Notes: generated by a model not told the origin, from the sequence alone. Shown: positions 7,697 through 16,699, counted from the first letter of the stretch. The stretch is DNA of 20,661 nt from Nitrospirota bacterium (GCA_003228495.1 QIDY01000253.1:1-20661); one strand, 5' to 3'. Program-made: numbers and translations.

Positions 7697-7899
7697 GGTA
7701 ATAATGACCAGGAAGGGTTAGGGCCTCTGACAAAACAACTTTGACAAAACCGGCCCCTGATTTGTATCGGATTCGGACGGAACGATTGAGAAAAAGACGA
7801 GGCATAGCACGGCTATGGTGATGTTTTTTCGATTCAGGTGCGTTCAAAGGTGGCCCGAAGATGGGATGCGAGATGTCCAAGTTATTTTGTCACAGGTTC
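7697..7899. other. Intergenic region between pnp and the M16 peptidase
   Basis: It holds no gene I can support. On the minus strand there is a short hairpin (6-bp arms CATAGC/GCTATG at about 7806-7820) followed by a T-rich stretch; this is at best a weak terminator for pnp. A short frame of 38-63 codons runs through the region and stops at 7689-7691, overlapping the GTG start of the peptidase, but it resembles nothing I know. Confidence 0.4.
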
Positions 7900-10005
7900 T
7901 TAGGTGGACGCTTGTTCATTCTCGGCTTGTTCGGCCATGGCTTCTTTCCGGCTAAGCCGAATCTTGCCTTGTCGGTCAATCTCCAACACTTTGACCAGAA
8001 TTTGTTCGCCTTCCGAAATTTCATCGGCTACTGATTGCACACGATGGGGAGCCAATTGTGAGATGTGGACAAGTCCATCCATATTCGGAAGAATTTCCAC
8101 AAACGCCCCAAATTCCACAATTTTCTGGACGGTACCCAAGTAAATTTTCCCTATCTCCGCTTCTTCAACCAAACTGAGCACTATATCCATGGCTTTTTTG
8201 GCCGAGGCTTCATCTACTGCGGCAATTGTCACGATCCCCGTGTCTTCCACATTCATTTTGACGCCACATTCCGCGATAATCCCACGAATGACTTTTCCTC
8301 CCGGACCAATGATATCACGAATCTTATCTTGCTTAATTTGAATGGTACTGATGCGAGGAGCGTAGGGAGCCAGTTCGGTGCGAGGCGTCATGAGGCATTC
8401 GTTCATTTTCTCCAGAATCGTCAGACGTCCCTCACGTGCCTGAGACAGGGCTTGCCGCATGAGGGCTGGCGTAACTCCACCTATCTTAATATCCATTTGC
8501 AACGCCGTCACGCCATCTTTCGTCCCGGCCACTTTGAAATCCATATCACCTAAATGATCTTCCATGCCTAGGATATCGGACAGGATAGCCACCTGACCAT
8601 CTTCTAGAATTAACCCCATGGCAATCCCGGCTACCGGGGCCTTGATCGGAGCAGCCGCATCCATAAGGGCCAAGGTTCCACTACAAATCGTGGCCATTGA
8701 GGAGGATCCGTTCGATTCCAATACCTCGGAGACAATCCGAATCGTATAGGGGAATTCTTCCTTCGTGGGTAATACGGCACTCAAAGCCCGTTCAGCTAAT
8801 TTTCCATGTCCAACTTCCCGTCGCCCTGGCCCACGCAAAAATTTTGCCTCACCGACGCTAAACGGGGGGAAATTATAATGCAGCATGAACGACCGGGAAT
8901 ATTCTCCTTCCAGAGCATCAATTCGCTGTTCATCATCTGCCGTCCCTAACGTCACCACCCCCAAACTTTGCGTTTCCCCTCTCGTAAATAGGGCCGAGCC
9001 ATGCGTACGCGGCAACAGGCCCACTTCACAGCTAATGGGGCGAACATCGGCTAACCCTCGCCCATCGGCACGAGTTTTCTTTTCTAAAATCATCCGTCGA
9101 ACTTCCGAATATTCCAACGCATGAAAAGCTTTTTTAACTTGGGCCTTCCGCTCATCGTCTTCACCGGCAACAGCTTCAGTCGATTCCAGAAGAATCTGAT
9201 CAAACCGTTCCTGGCGTTCGGCTTTCCCTGGTATATACATGGCTTCACAAATGGCCGAAGCCGCTTGCGAACGAACGGCTTGCTCTACTTCTGCATCAAT
9301 TGCTTCTACCGGGAAAGCACGTTTGGCTTTCCCAACTTTATCCTGCAATTCCTTAATCGTCGAGATAATTTTTTTAATCTCAGCATGAGCGAGTTCGATG
9401 GCATCAATCATCATGTCTTCAGAAAGCCCACTGGCTCCAGCCTCAACCATCATCACGGCATCCTGCGTGCCTGCCACGACCAGATTCAACTCGCTGGTCT
9501 CCAAAGCATTCCGGTCTGGATTTACCACAAAATTTCCGTTTACCCGACCGATTCTGACCGAAGCCAGAGGTCCGGCACAGGGAATATCCGAAACAGCCAA
9601 CGCGGCAGACGCAGCCACAATGCCCACCACATCAGATGCCATCGTCTGATCAATAGAAAGCACGGTCACAATGATTTGGGTTTCATAGTAAAAACCATCC
9701 GGCATCAAGGGTCGAATAGGCCGGTCAATCAGGCGGCTGGTCAACACCTCTTTTTCACTGGGTGCCCCTTCCCGACGGAAAAACCCGCCAGGAATTTTCC
9801 CGGCAGCATAGAATTTCTCTTGGTAATTAACCGTGAGAGGGATAAAGCCTGCGTCAGGCTTAAGCGTCTTTGAAGCCACAGCTGTGGCCAACACTACCGT
9901 ATCAGCATATGTTGCCAACACCGAGCCATCAGCCTGTTTCGCCATGCGACCAGTTTCTAACCGAAGCGAACGACCACCAACTTCCATTTCAACGACATGA
10001 ATCAT
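7900..10005 (-). CDS. pnp: Polyribonucleotide nucleotidyltransferase (PNPase)
   Basis: PNPase degrades RNA from the 3' end by phosphorolysis, releasing nucleoside diphosphates, and is often part of the RNA degradosome. The 701-residue length is standard. Two RNase PH-like cores are seen; the second, catalytic one includes the MATICSGTLALMDAA block and the DILGMEDHLGDMDFKVAG stretch with the Asp residues that hold the metal in the E. coli enzyme. A KH domain (IRDIIGPGGKVIRGI) lies near residues 560-600 and an S1 domain (GKIYLGTVQKIVEFGAFVEI) near 620-690. The start ATG at 10005 has an AGAAAGG Shine-Dalgarno. It follows rpsO by 175 bases, the very widespread rpsO-pnp order in which PNPase often controls its own mRNA. 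Confidence 0.97.
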   Translation of the reverse strand: MIHVVEMEVGGRSLRLETGRMAKQADGSVLATYADTVVLATAVASKTLKPDAGFIPLTVNYQEKFYAAGKIPGGFFRREGAPSEKEVLTSRLIDRPIRPLMPDGFYYETQIIVTVLSIDQTMASDVVGIVAASAALAVSDIPCAGPLASVRIGRVNGNFVVNPDRNALETSELNLVVAGTQDAVMMVEAGASGLSEDMMIDAIELAHAEIKKIISTIKELQDKVGKAKRAFPVEAIDAEVEQAVRSQAASAICEAMYIPGKAERQERFDQILLESTEAVAGEDDERKAQVKKAFHALEYSEVRRMILEKKTRADGRGLADVRPISCEVGLLPRTHGSALFTRGETQSLGVVTLGTADDEQRIDALEGEYSRSFMLHYNFPPFSVGEAKFLRGPGRREVGHGKLAERALSAVLPTKEEFPYTIRIVSEVLESNGSSSMATICSGTLALMDAAAPIKAPVAGIAMGLILEDGQVAILSDILGMEDHLGDMDFKVAGTKDGVTALQMDIKIGGVTPALMRQALSQAREGRLTILEKMNECLMTPRTELAPYAPRISTIQIKQDKIRDIIGPGGKVIRGIIAECGVKMNVEDTGIVTIAAVDEASAKKAMDIVLSLVEEAEIGKIYLGTVQKIVEFGAFVEILPNMDGLVHISQLAPHRVQSVADEISEGEQILVKVLEIDRQGKIRLSRKEAMAEQAENEQAST

Positions 10006-10044
10006 GTTTCAACCTTTCTCAATCTATTGCAGGCTCTATTGAAT

Positions 10045-10050
10045 ATTATA
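10045..10050 (-). promoter_or_regulatory. Possible -10 box of a pnp promoter
   Basis: The minus strand has a perfect TATAAT at this place, about 40 bases before the pnp ATG. I see no convincing -35 hexamer at 16-18 bases upstream, so this is weak. In E. coli pnp also has its own promoter between rpsO and pnp. Confidence 0.3.
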
Positions 10051-10180
10051 CTTGTGGTTCCAACTTCGGTACAGAGAATGTGGACATGGAGGTTTTACTA
10101 TACGGTTTCATAATGACTTTGGTGTGTGAAGGAAAAACGCGGTATTCAGTTTGCCATCTGACTCGCAATGAAAAACTGCA

Positions 10181-10450
10181 CTATTTCCGAATGCCTAAAG
10201 CTGCAATAATGGTTTGATATTTCCCTTCATCTCTCCGCCGTAAATAATCTAAAAGCTTACGTCGTCTACCGACCATCTGTAGTAACCCCCGGCGGGAATG
10301 ATGATCTTTCTTGTGTGCTTTAAAATGTTCCGTCAGACTCGTGATTCGCTTGGTCAATATCGCAATCTGGACCTCTGAAGATCCAGTATCCCGATCATGA
10401 ATTCGTTGCGATGCAACCGCTGCCGTTTTTTCTTCTTTGGTCAATGCCAT
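10181..10450 (-). CDS. rpsO: 30S ribosomal protein S15
   Basis: S15 binds the central domain of 16S rRNA early in 30S assembly and contributes to a bridge to the 50S subunit. With ATG at 10450 the protein is 89 residues, exactly the family's usual length. Signature stretches are visible: DTGSSEVQIAILTKRI, then HFKAHKKDHHSRRGLLQMVG and RRRKLLDYLRRRD. The start is fixed by AAGGAGG four bases before the ATG (10455-10461); an upstream in-frame start at 10489 would add 13 residues without homology. It sits between truB and pnp, the classic gene order; many bacteria repress S15 translation through a leader structure, but I cannot recognise one in the 78 bases before it. Confidence 0.97.
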   Translation of the reverse strand: MALTKEEKTAAVASQRIHDRDTGSSEVQIAILTKRITSLTEHFKAHKKDHHSRRGLLQMVGRRRKLLDYLRRRDEGKYQTIIAALGIRK

Positions 10451-10454
10451 AATA

Positions 10455-10461
10455 CCTCCTT
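10455..10461 (-). promoter_or_regulatory. Shine-Dalgarno of rpsO
   Basis: AAGGAGG on the minus strand, four bases ahead of the ATG at 10450. It decides the start that gives the standard 89-residue S15. Confidence 0.8.
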
Positions 10462-10528
10462 GCAGTATTTGCTCGTATGTCCGATCCACACGATTGTCTT
10501 CAACAATATTTAACCAATAGGATCCTGC

Positions 10529-11518
10529 TTAGCCTAATACCGTGTCAATAACCAGCACTGGCCCACTCTGTCCTGATTGCAAGGAAGGGCCTTTGCCTAA
10601 GGCCAATAAGACGCCATCCTTGTTCTTCACTCGAACCCGCCTATCTTCTTCGGGAGTTGCTTTTCTGACTTTCTCCTCAGTTATTTCTATCCGGTTCCAA
10701 GGAATAGCATTCCCGTGAAGCACCTTCCGGGCATCGTCACCATTCACTTCCACTGCGGGGAACCCGTCTAAGACATGATCCAGGCTATAGAATGCTTCAT
10801 CATACTGCGATACATCGGTGAGGGATTCCATATTAAGAGCCTGATCGAGGTGCAAGGGCCCAACGCGCGAACGTTGCAACCATTTCAAATGGCCCCCGAC
10901 GCCCAAGCGATCTCCAATGTCCGCACACAAGGTTCGGACATAGGTCCCTTTAGAACATGCCACACGAAAACTTATCTCAGGAAGCGCCACTCGTTGGATT
11001 TCCATGTCATGAATCACCACGGTTTTGGCCTGGCGTTCAACAGTCTGCCCTTTTCGAGCTTTTTTATACAAGGGCTGCCCGCCCACTTTGACAGCCGAAT
11101 ACATTGGTGGAACTTGTGTTATCGCTCCCTGGAAATGCTTGAAGACTGATCGAACATCGTTTTCAGACAACGATTCACAAGACACTTTCTCCAGTATGGT
11201 CCCCCACGCGTCTTGCGTATCGGTCTTTTCTCCTAATTGAAGGACCGCTACATATTCTTTGTCCCAATCCAAGAGATATTGCGCGATTTTCGTTCCTTTT
11301 CCAATTAAAACTGGCAAGACCCCTGTCGCATGTGGATCCAAGGTCCCCGCATGTCCAACCTTCTGGATACCCAAAACTGCTCGCACCCGCATCACGACAT
11401 CATGGGACGTCCACCCATCCGGCTTATCGATAATTAAAACCCCATGGGGCAAATGCGGCAAAGGGAAGCCTTCAATGTCAGGAGGGTCAATACAGGGAGA
11501 AGGGAGGGTCATGGGCAC
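10529..11518 (-). CDS. truB: tRNA pseudouridine(55) synthase TruB
   Basis: TruB turns U55 of the T-loop of tRNAs into pseudouridine and also acts as a tRNA-folding chaperone. The protein has the catalytic motif KVGHAGTLDPHATGVL with the nucleophilic Asp at about residue 61, the GVLIIDKPDGWTSHDVV start of the fold, PPMYSAVKVGGQPLY, and the CSKGTYVRTLCADIG block. A C-terminal PUA-like domain follows from about residue 250. The start is GTG at 11518 or, six bases later, ATG at 11512; both leave the conserved part intact, with a 20-25 residue proline-rich lead before GVLIIDKP that is longer than in E. coli. It begins 13 bases after rbfA, so the two are co-transcribed. Confidence 0.95.
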   Translation of the reverse strand: MPMTLPSPCIDPPDIEGFPLPHLPHGVLIIDKPDGWTSHDVVMRVRAVLGIQKVGHAGTLDPHATGVLPVLIGKGTKIAQYLLDWDKEYVAVLQLGEKTDTQDAWGTILEKVSCESLSENDVRSVFKHFQGAITQVPPMYSAVKVGGQPLYKKARKGQTVERQAKTVVIHDMEIQRVALPEISFRVACSKGTYVRTLCADIGDRLGVGGHLKWLQRSRVGPLHLDQALNMESLTDVSQYDEAFYSLDHVLDGFPAVEVNGDDARKVLHGNAIPWNRIEITEEKVRKATPEEDRRVRVKNKDGVLLALGKGPSLQSGQSGPVLVIDTVLG

Positions 11519-11531
11519 CAGACTCTATGTC

Positions 11532-11945
11532 CTATGTCGAGGGAATAGATGGTTCGGCAGATTCGTTATCATTATCATTCTCTTCCTCTTGAGGCTCATG
11601 AGGGAGGGAATCAAGAATTTTTTCAATCCGATGAGCATACTCCGCACTCGTGTCCCGATAAAACACAATTTCAGGTGTATAGCGCAGATTGAGCCGTCTC
11701 CCCACTTCTTTCCGAACATAGCCCACAGCACTTTTAAGTCCCGGGGCCGTTTGTTGCTCAAAATGGTCTTGATCCAAAGCTGTCACATAAATACGAGCAA
11801 TTTTGAGGTCAGCCGTCATCGTAACATCCGTAACCGTCACGAATTGAACCCGGGGATCCTTGATTTTTCGTGACAGGATATCAGCGACTTCCATTCGGAT
11901 TTGATCCGCCACCCGTGTGGCACGACTGATTGTTGACTTTGACAT
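11532..11945 (-). CDS. rbfA: Ribosome-binding factor A
   Basis: RbfA is a small KH-fold protein that binds the immature 30S subunit near helix 1 of 16S rRNA and helps late maturation, also needed in the cold. The 137-residue protein starts SRATRVADQIRMEVADILSR and includes KDPRVQFVTVTDVTMTADL and AGYVRKE-like and RRLNLRYTPEIVFYRD blocks typical of the family. The last 20 or so residues are acidic (EPQEEENDNDNESAEP) and look disordered. ATG 11945 is the natural start, 21 bases after the YlxP-like gene. It sits in the usual infB-rbfA-truB order. Confidence 0.95.
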   Translation of the reverse strand: MSKSTISRATRVADQIRMEVADILSRKIKDPRVQFVTVTDVTMTADLKIARIYVTALDQDHFEQQTAPGLKSAVGYVRKEVGRRLNLRYTPEIVFYRDTSAEYAHRIEKILDSLPHEPQEEENDNDNESAEPSIPST

Positions 11946-11966
11946 ACGATCAAACGCTTTGAGGCC

Positions 11967-12248
11967 TTATAATACTTCGATCTGAGACCGTAAGAGTTCC
12001 AGTGAGGGGTTCGCTCGTATGTCATTAAGAACGTGGTCCAACGTTTGATTGACCCGTGCCGTCTCATTGGCAACCGACGCAATTCCTATAGTAGCTTTTT
12101 GCCAGAGATCGTTTTCATCAGTTTCAGCAATGGAAATATTAAACCGATTCTGAAGTCTGGTCTTCAAACTAACAAGGATTTTTCGCTTACTTTTAAGCGA
12201 TTGTGCATCAGGAAAATGCAATTCCACCGTGCACAACCCAACGATCAT
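11967..12248 (-). CDS. DUF503 family protein (YlxP-like)
   Basis: This 93-residue protein fits the DUF503/YlxP family: MIVGLCTVELHFPDAQSLKSKRKILVSLKTRLQNRFNISIAE matches the family's typical MIVG...ELH.P...SLK.KR...... pattern. YlxP is commonly encoded between infB and rbfA in Gram-positive and other bacteria. Reports link YlxP to ribosome biogenesis, but its exact role is unsettled. The ATG at 12248 is chosen because the family begins with MIVG; a GTG at 12275, three bases after the infB stop, would add nine residues without family support. Ribosome loading may depend on infB translation, as no strong Shine-Dalgarno is seen. Confidence 0.85.
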   Translation of the reverse strand: MIVGLCTVELHFPDAQSLKSKRKILVSLKTRLQNRFNISIAETDENDLWQKATIGIASVANETARVNQTLDHVLNDIRANPSLELLRSQIEVL

Positions 12249-12278
12249 CCCCACCGAATATATCCCTCGGGTCACCCC

Positions 12279-14861
12279 TTATAATTTCGCAGGCTCCTCT
12301 TCCAACACATAGGCTTCCAACACATCACCCATCTTCATATCATTAAAATTTTCAATTCCTATACCGCATTCATACCCCTGCTGAACTTCTTTTGCGTCAT
12401 CCTTAAAACGGCGCAACGACCCGATTTTCCCTTCGTACACCGTCACTTGATCGCGAACGACTCTGACTTTCGCATTGGCACGCGAGATCATACCATCGTT
12501 GACATAACATCCGGCAATGGTGCCCATCTTTGGTACGGAAAACAGTTGCCGAACTTCGGCATGGCCTAAGACTCGTTCCTTCACCGTAGGTGCCAACAAT
12601 CCTTCGGCAGCAGAACGAATATCATCAAGTACATTATAAATAATGGTATACAGCCGAATTTCTACTCCTTCACGTTCGGCAATATTCGCAGCTTTTGAAT
12701 CCGGCCGAACATGAAATCCAATAATAATGGCTTTAGACGCGGCGGCGAGCAATACATCCGATTCGTTAATTCCGCCTACCCCGCTATGAATCACCCTGAG
12801 CTTGACCGCATCGGTACTAATCTTATGCAAAGCCTCGACCAACGCCCCCACCGAACCTTGGACATCCGCTTTAAGGAGCACCCCCAATTCTTTGACTTCC
12901 CCATTGATGGTTTCAGCATATAATTCATCCAAAGTTCGCCGAGACGAAGCAGCCAAGCCAACATCTCTTCGCTTTTGCATACGGGCTTGGGCTACTTCCC
13001 TGGCCGCTCGCTCATCTTTCACCACAATCAGTTGATCTCCGGCCTCTGGAACCCCCAACAGCCCGATCACTTCCACAGGGGTTGATGGTCCGGCCTCCTT
13101 GAGACGGACGCCTTTATCCGATGTGAGCCCTCGAACTCGACCACTTACAGACCCTACGACAAATGTCTCGCCCACCTTCAAGGTTCCACTCTGCACCAAT
13201 ACCGTGGCAACAGGCCCGCGCCCTTTATCTAATTTAGCCTCCAAAACTACGCAGCGAGCAGAACATGCTAAATCGGCCTTCAATTCCATGACATCCGCCT
13301 GGAGCAACAACATATCAAGGAGAGTGTCTAAGCCTTGGCTTTCTTTAGCCGAAACTTCCACAAAAATCGTTTGCCCACCCCAGGATTCGGGGAGCAGCCC
13401 ATATTCTGCCAATCCTTGCTTCACTCGCTCCGGGTTGGCTCCAGGCTTATCAATTTTATTCACGGCCACAATAATGGGCACATTCGCAGCTTGCGCATGG
13501 TTGAGCGCTTCAATGGTTTGAGGCATCGGGCCATCGTCTGCAGCAACGACCAACACCACAATATCCGTCACTTGCGCTCCCCGAGCTCTCATCCCCGTAA
13601 AGGCTTCATGGCCGGGGGTATCTACAAATGTCACGGCTCGTTCGCCGACTTTCACAAATGACGCCCCAATATGTTGGGTAATCCCGCCAGCTTCCCGATC
13701 TGTCACTTGAGTTTTTCGAATGGCATCCAATAAGGAGGTTTTCCCATGATCGACATGCCCCATTACTGTCACCACCGGGGAGCGAGACTCCCATCGTTCA
13801 TTGCCGCCTGGCTCCAAGATATCGTCCAACAGCGCCTCCCCTCCCTTAGACGCGACGGCTTCAACCGCAATGCCATATCCCTCTGCGATAAGAACGGCTG
13901 CATCAAGATCCATCGCCTGATTCAGCGTTTTCACCACATTTAAGTCCATTAATTTTCGAATGATTTCTGTCGGCTTTTGACCCAAGACCTCTGCAAAGTC
14001 TTTGATGGATATTCCGGCTGTGACCTTTATGACCTTCTTCCGCGGCTTGGTAATCTCGCCGGTTGACGTCGGTTGAACCTGACGAGCCCTCTCCTCACGA
14101 CGGAGGGTTGGGAGGGGACGCAGATCCTGCCAGACGGCAGCATCTTCGAATCTGGCCGCAAATAGTTCTTCATTTTTTAACCGTGCCCCTTTTTTCGGTT
14201 TTTTTACTTTTTCCTCATCTGGGCTTTCCCGACCGGAAGAAGGGCCCTTTTTGTCGATTCTCCCCTCACTTTTCTTTTCTTTATCAGTGGGTTTATCGGT
14301 AGGAAGAACGGCTATAGGACTCTCAGCCACACCAAGCGTTCCGGATTCAGCAGCAACCGAGTCCGAAGTTTCCAGCTGAGCCTCAGGAGGTAGGATTCCG
14401 ATGGTCGGTCCTCCACCGATCGGTGTGTCCAATATCGAAGAACTTGCGCCCACAGCTAAGGCAGAAGTTTCCGTACTTTCTTCCTTTACTGAAGGAAATT
14501 CCTTAACTTCTGCAGCAAGCTCTTCTTCGGTCTTTTTCTTTTTAATCAGAATATGCTTCTTTTCCGGCTTCTTGGGTTCGGAAGTCGTGGCATCAGCAAC
14601 AGTCTTTCCGGAACCAGACGCAACCTTTTTCTGGAGCCGTCCTCCGGTCTTTTTTATACCGACATTACGGGCCACGCTTTCTACAGGAGGTGTACCCTTG
14701 GGTGCCTCCACCTTACCCTGCATCACATCCATCGCCCAGCGGGCGGCATCATCCTCAACCGTATTACTATGGGAAGTCACCTGAATCCCCAATCGCACCA
14801 GTTCGGGAATGACCAGGCGGCTTTCCATACCAAGCTTCTTCGCTATTTCATGAACTCGCAT
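12279..14861 (-). CDS. infB: Translation initiation factor IF-2
   Basis: IF-2 is the GTPase that brings fMet-tRNA to the 30S subunit and helps 50S joining. The 860-residue protein starts with the IF2N domain (MRVHEIAKKLGMESRLVIPEL), then a long low-complexity linker rich in Lys, Glu and Pro (about residues 50-270), a second N-domain segment (IKDFAEVLGQKPTEIIRKLM), and the G domain. The GTP-binding motifs are G1 GHVDHGKT at 368-375, G3 DTPGHEAF and G4 NKID. Domains II to IV follow, ending in the fMet-tRNA-binding C-domain. The ATG at 14861 has an AAAGGA Shine-Dalgarno. It begins nine bases after nusA, with no ylxR or L7Ae gene between, unlike Bacillus. Confidence 0.97.
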   Translation of the reverse strand: MRVHEIAKKLGMESRLVIPELVRLGIQVTSHSNTVEDDAARWAMDVMQGKVEAPKGTPPVESVARNVGIKKTGGRLQKKVASGSGKTVADATTSEPKKPEKKHILIKKKKTEEELAAEVKEFPSVKEESTETSALAVGASSSILDTPIGGGPTIGILPPEAQLETSDSVAAESGTLGVAESPIAVLPTDKPTDKEKKSEGRIDKKGPSSGRESPDEEKVKKPKKGARLKNEELFAARFEDAAVWQDLRPLPTLRREERARQVQPTSTGEITKPRKKVIKVTAGISIKDFAEVLGQKPTEIIRKLMDLNVVKTLNQAMDLDAAVLIAEGYGIAVEAVASKGGEALLDDILEPGGNERWESRSPVVTVMGHVDHGKTSLLDAIRKTQVTDREAGGITQHIGASFVKVGERAVTFVDTPGHEAFTGMRARGAQVTDIVVLVVAADDGPMPQTIEALNHAQAANVPIIVAVNKIDKPGANPERVKQGLAEYGLLPESWGGQTIFVEVSAKESQGLDTLLDMLLLQADVMELKADLACSARCVVLEAKLDKGRGPVATVLVQSGTLKVGETFVVGSVSGRVRGLTSDKGVRLKEAGPSTPVEVIGLLGVPEAGDQLIVVKDERAAREVAQARMQKRRDVGLAASSRRTLDELYAETINGEVKELGVLLKADVQGSVGALVEALHKISTDAVKLRVIHSGVGGINESDVLLAAASKAIIIGFHVRPDSKAANIAEREGVEIRLYTIIYNVLDDIRSAAEGLLAPTVKERVLGHAEVRQLFSVPKMGTIAGCYVNDGMISRANAKVRVVRDQVTVYEGKIGSLRRFKDDAKEVQQGYECGIGIENFNDMKMGDVLEAYVLEEEPAKL

Positions 14862-14870
14862 GCCTGTCCT

Positions 14871-16082
14871 TTACGATGACGGAGAATCCTCGGGAGTCGC
14901 TTCTTCCGTGGCCACCAGGTCGGATTCCCCGGCAGTTTCCTCGATTGCCTGCCCAGATGTCTCTTCACCTACCGTCGTTTCTTCAGAAATATTTGCGGTT
15001 TCTTCGGCTAACGCCGCCTTAATTTCGAGATCCCGCTCCAGTTTTTCCTTTTCATATTCTGTCGAACTAATAATGTCAATTTTCCACCCCGTCAGCTTAG
15101 CCGCTAATCGTACATTTTGCCCATTTTTCCCAATAGCCAAGGAAAGCTGGGAATCTGCAACAACCACAAGCGCCGATTTTTTTTGATCATCAATGCCGAC
15201 TTTTTCGATAGATGCCGGATTCAAGGCTTCCCCAATAAACACGCGCGGATCTTCTGTCCAAGGGATGATATCAATTTTTTCACCCCGCAATTCACGGACA
15301 ATGGCTTGCACTCGGGAACCTTTAACACCCACGCAAGCCCCTACAGGATCCACTGCCTTATCCCGCGAAGCGACCGAGATTTTTGTTCTATCTCCCGGCT
15401 CCCGAACCACTCCTTTAATTTCCACTATTTTTTCCGAAATTTCCGGCACCTCTAAACCAAACAGTTTCACCACGAAATGGGGATTCGCTCGGGATAAAAT
15501 CACTTGCACATCTTTTGGTGTTCGGCGAACTTCCAGAAGCAAGGCTCGAACCCGATCACCTCGCCGGTGAGCCTCGCGAGGTATCTGCTCCTGAACCGGT
15601 AGCAGCGCCTCTGTTTTCCCAATATCAACAAGATAATTGCGCCGCTCTTGCCCTAAAATCACCCCATGGACTAATTCGCCTTCTTTTTTGGAATACTCCC
15701 GTTCGATGGATTCCCATTCCGCTTCTCGAACTTTCTGGCAAATCACCTGCTTGGCTGCCTGTGCCGCAATTCGTCCAAATTCCTCCATCTCAATGAGGGA
15801 GCCAATTTCATCACCCATTTCAGCTTCTTCATCAATTTTCCGAGCTTCTTCCAAGGAAATTTCCGTCTTGGCATCGACGACATTCTCAGCAATGGTCTTC
15901 TTGCTCACAATGGAAATTTCACCCGTGTCCGTATCAATGTCGACTTGAATATTATCCCCTTGTCCGAACCGTTTTTTTGCCGCAGTCAACAGCGCCGCTT
16001 CCAAGGCCGCGAGAATTTTTTCCTTCTCAATACCTTTTTCCCGACCAATTTGATCGATAACCGACATGAGTTCGCTTTTCAT
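14871..16082 (-). CDS. nusA: Transcription termination/antitermination protein NusA
   Basis: NusA binds RNA polymerase and nascent RNA, slows elongation and helps both intrinsic and Rho termination, and takes part in antitermination on rRNA operons. With ATG 16082 (GAGGA Shine-Dalgarno) it has 403 residues. Domain order: N-terminal RNAP-binding domain (1-130), S1 (about 135-200, GELVHGVILGQERRNYLVDI), KH1 (about 232-280, DPVGACVGVKGSRVQAIVRE) and KH2 (about 305-345, SLAIGKNGQNVRLAAKL). The rest is a Glu-rich acidic tail; the AR1/AR2 repeats of E. coli NusA are missing, as in many other phyla. NusA usually controls its own operon, which matters for the terminator seen ahead of rimP. Confidence 0.97.
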   Translation of the reverse strand: MKSELMSVIDQIGREKGIEKEKILAALEAALLTAAKKRFGQGDNIQVDIDTDTGEISIVSKKTIAENVVDAKTEISLEEARKIDEEAEMGDEIGSLIEMEEFGRIAAQAAKQVICQKVREAEWESIEREYSKKEGELVHGVILGQERRNYLVDIGKTEALLPVQEQIPREAHRRGDRVRALLLEVRRTPKDVQVILSRANPHFVVKLFGLEVPEISEKIVEIKGVVREPGDRTKISVASRDKAVDPVGACVGVKGSRVQAIVRELRGEKIDIIPWTEDPRVFIGEALNPASIEKVGIDDQKKSALVVVADSQLSLAIGKNGQNVRLAAKLTGWKIDIISSTEYEKEKLERDLEIKAALAEETANISEETTVGEETSGQAIEETAGESDLVATEEATPEDSPSS

Positions 16083-16156
16083 GATTGTTCCTCGCAACAC
16101 ACCGTAAGTGGTAGCCTCAAAAAGGCTAGGGCTGCTTGTATCATTATGTAGGATTA

Positions 16157-16639
16157 CTAGAATTCTACCTCGATCTTTGCTTTCACAATCTCACTCCAAG
16201 ACACACAAAGCTCTTGGAAGACTTTCGCTCGATCATCCACTAACCGTAATCCTGTGTCCGTCACAGCCATTAATCGTCCCAAGACGACAGCATTCTTCCG
16301 GGTATCATTTTGCACGGTCAGGCGGAGCCGCTGGCCCTGAACACGTTGAAAATCTTTGGGATCCTTCAGTGGTCGATCTAATCCTGGTGAGGACACCTCG
16401 AATCGACAAATAGGTCCAGAAGGTTGGGTAACATCCCATGTTCGGCGAAGAGACTGGTGGAATTGTTCACAGTCGTCAATTCCTACCCCTCCATCTTTAT
16501 CAAGTGTTAAACGGACCAACGGATTGGTTGGTTTCCCACTACATTGTATATCGAGGATTTCGACACCCAATGCCCGAGCGATGGGGTCGCCAACTTGACG
16601 AATGATTTGAGCAAGACTTTCAGTCATGAAGGCCACCAT
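16157..16639 (-). CDS. rimP: Ribosome maturation factor RimP
   Basis: RimP (formerly YhbC) binds the free 30S subunit and is needed for efficient assembly. Family blocks visible are LAQIIRQVGDPIARALGVEILDIQ, LVRLTLDKDGGVGIDDCEQFHQSLR, and FEVSSPGLDRPLKDPKDFQR, the last with the conserved SSPGLDRPL. The ATG at 16639 is chosen because AAGGA lies four to five bases before it, giving 160 residues; ATG 16627 would give 156, and a farther start at 16702 runs back through the terminator and has no family match. It is the first gene of the cluster and precedes nusA by 74 bases. Confidence 0.93.
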   Translation of the reverse strand: MVAFMTESLAQIIRQVGDPIARALGVEILDIQCSGKPTNPLVRLTLDKDGGVGIDDCEQFHQSLRRTWDVTQPSGPICRFEVSSPGLDRPLKDPKDFQRVQGQRLRLTVQNDTRKNAVVLGRLMAVTDTGLRLVDDRAKVFQELCVSWSEIVKAKIEVEF

Positions 16640-16673
16640 AAAGTCCTTATGGATAGCGGCCACAGCTAAAGAC

Positions 16674-16699
16674 CAAAAAAAAGTGGGCTCACGCCCACT
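16674..16699 (-). terminator. Intrinsic terminator or attenuator ahead of rimP
   Basis: The arms 16682-16688 (AGTGGGC) and 16693-16699 (GCCCACT) form a 7-bp GC-rich stem with a four-base loop. On the minus strand it is followed by a run of nine T residues (complement of 16674-16682), the textbook intrinsic terminator. It lies between the likely operon promoter and rimP, with no minus-strand gene before it, so it should cut transcripts before they enter rimP unless readthrough occurs. Confidence 0.8.

Noticed and set aside
7802..7825. Intrinsic terminator after pnp
   Set aside because: The stem has only six mainly AT-rich pairs and the T tract begins several bases after it.
7689..7880. A 63-codon frame between pnp and the M16 gene
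   Set aside because: It starts with TTG, has no Shine-Dalgarno, no recognisable domain, and resembles no known small protein in this gene order.
9121..9873. A 250-codon plus-strand frame opposite pnp
   Set aside because: It lies entirely opposite the strongly conserved pnp coding sequence and its translation has no domain pattern.
11259..11873. A 204-codon plus-strand frame opposite truB and rbfA
   Set aside because: Antisense to two conserved genes and lacking protein-like features.
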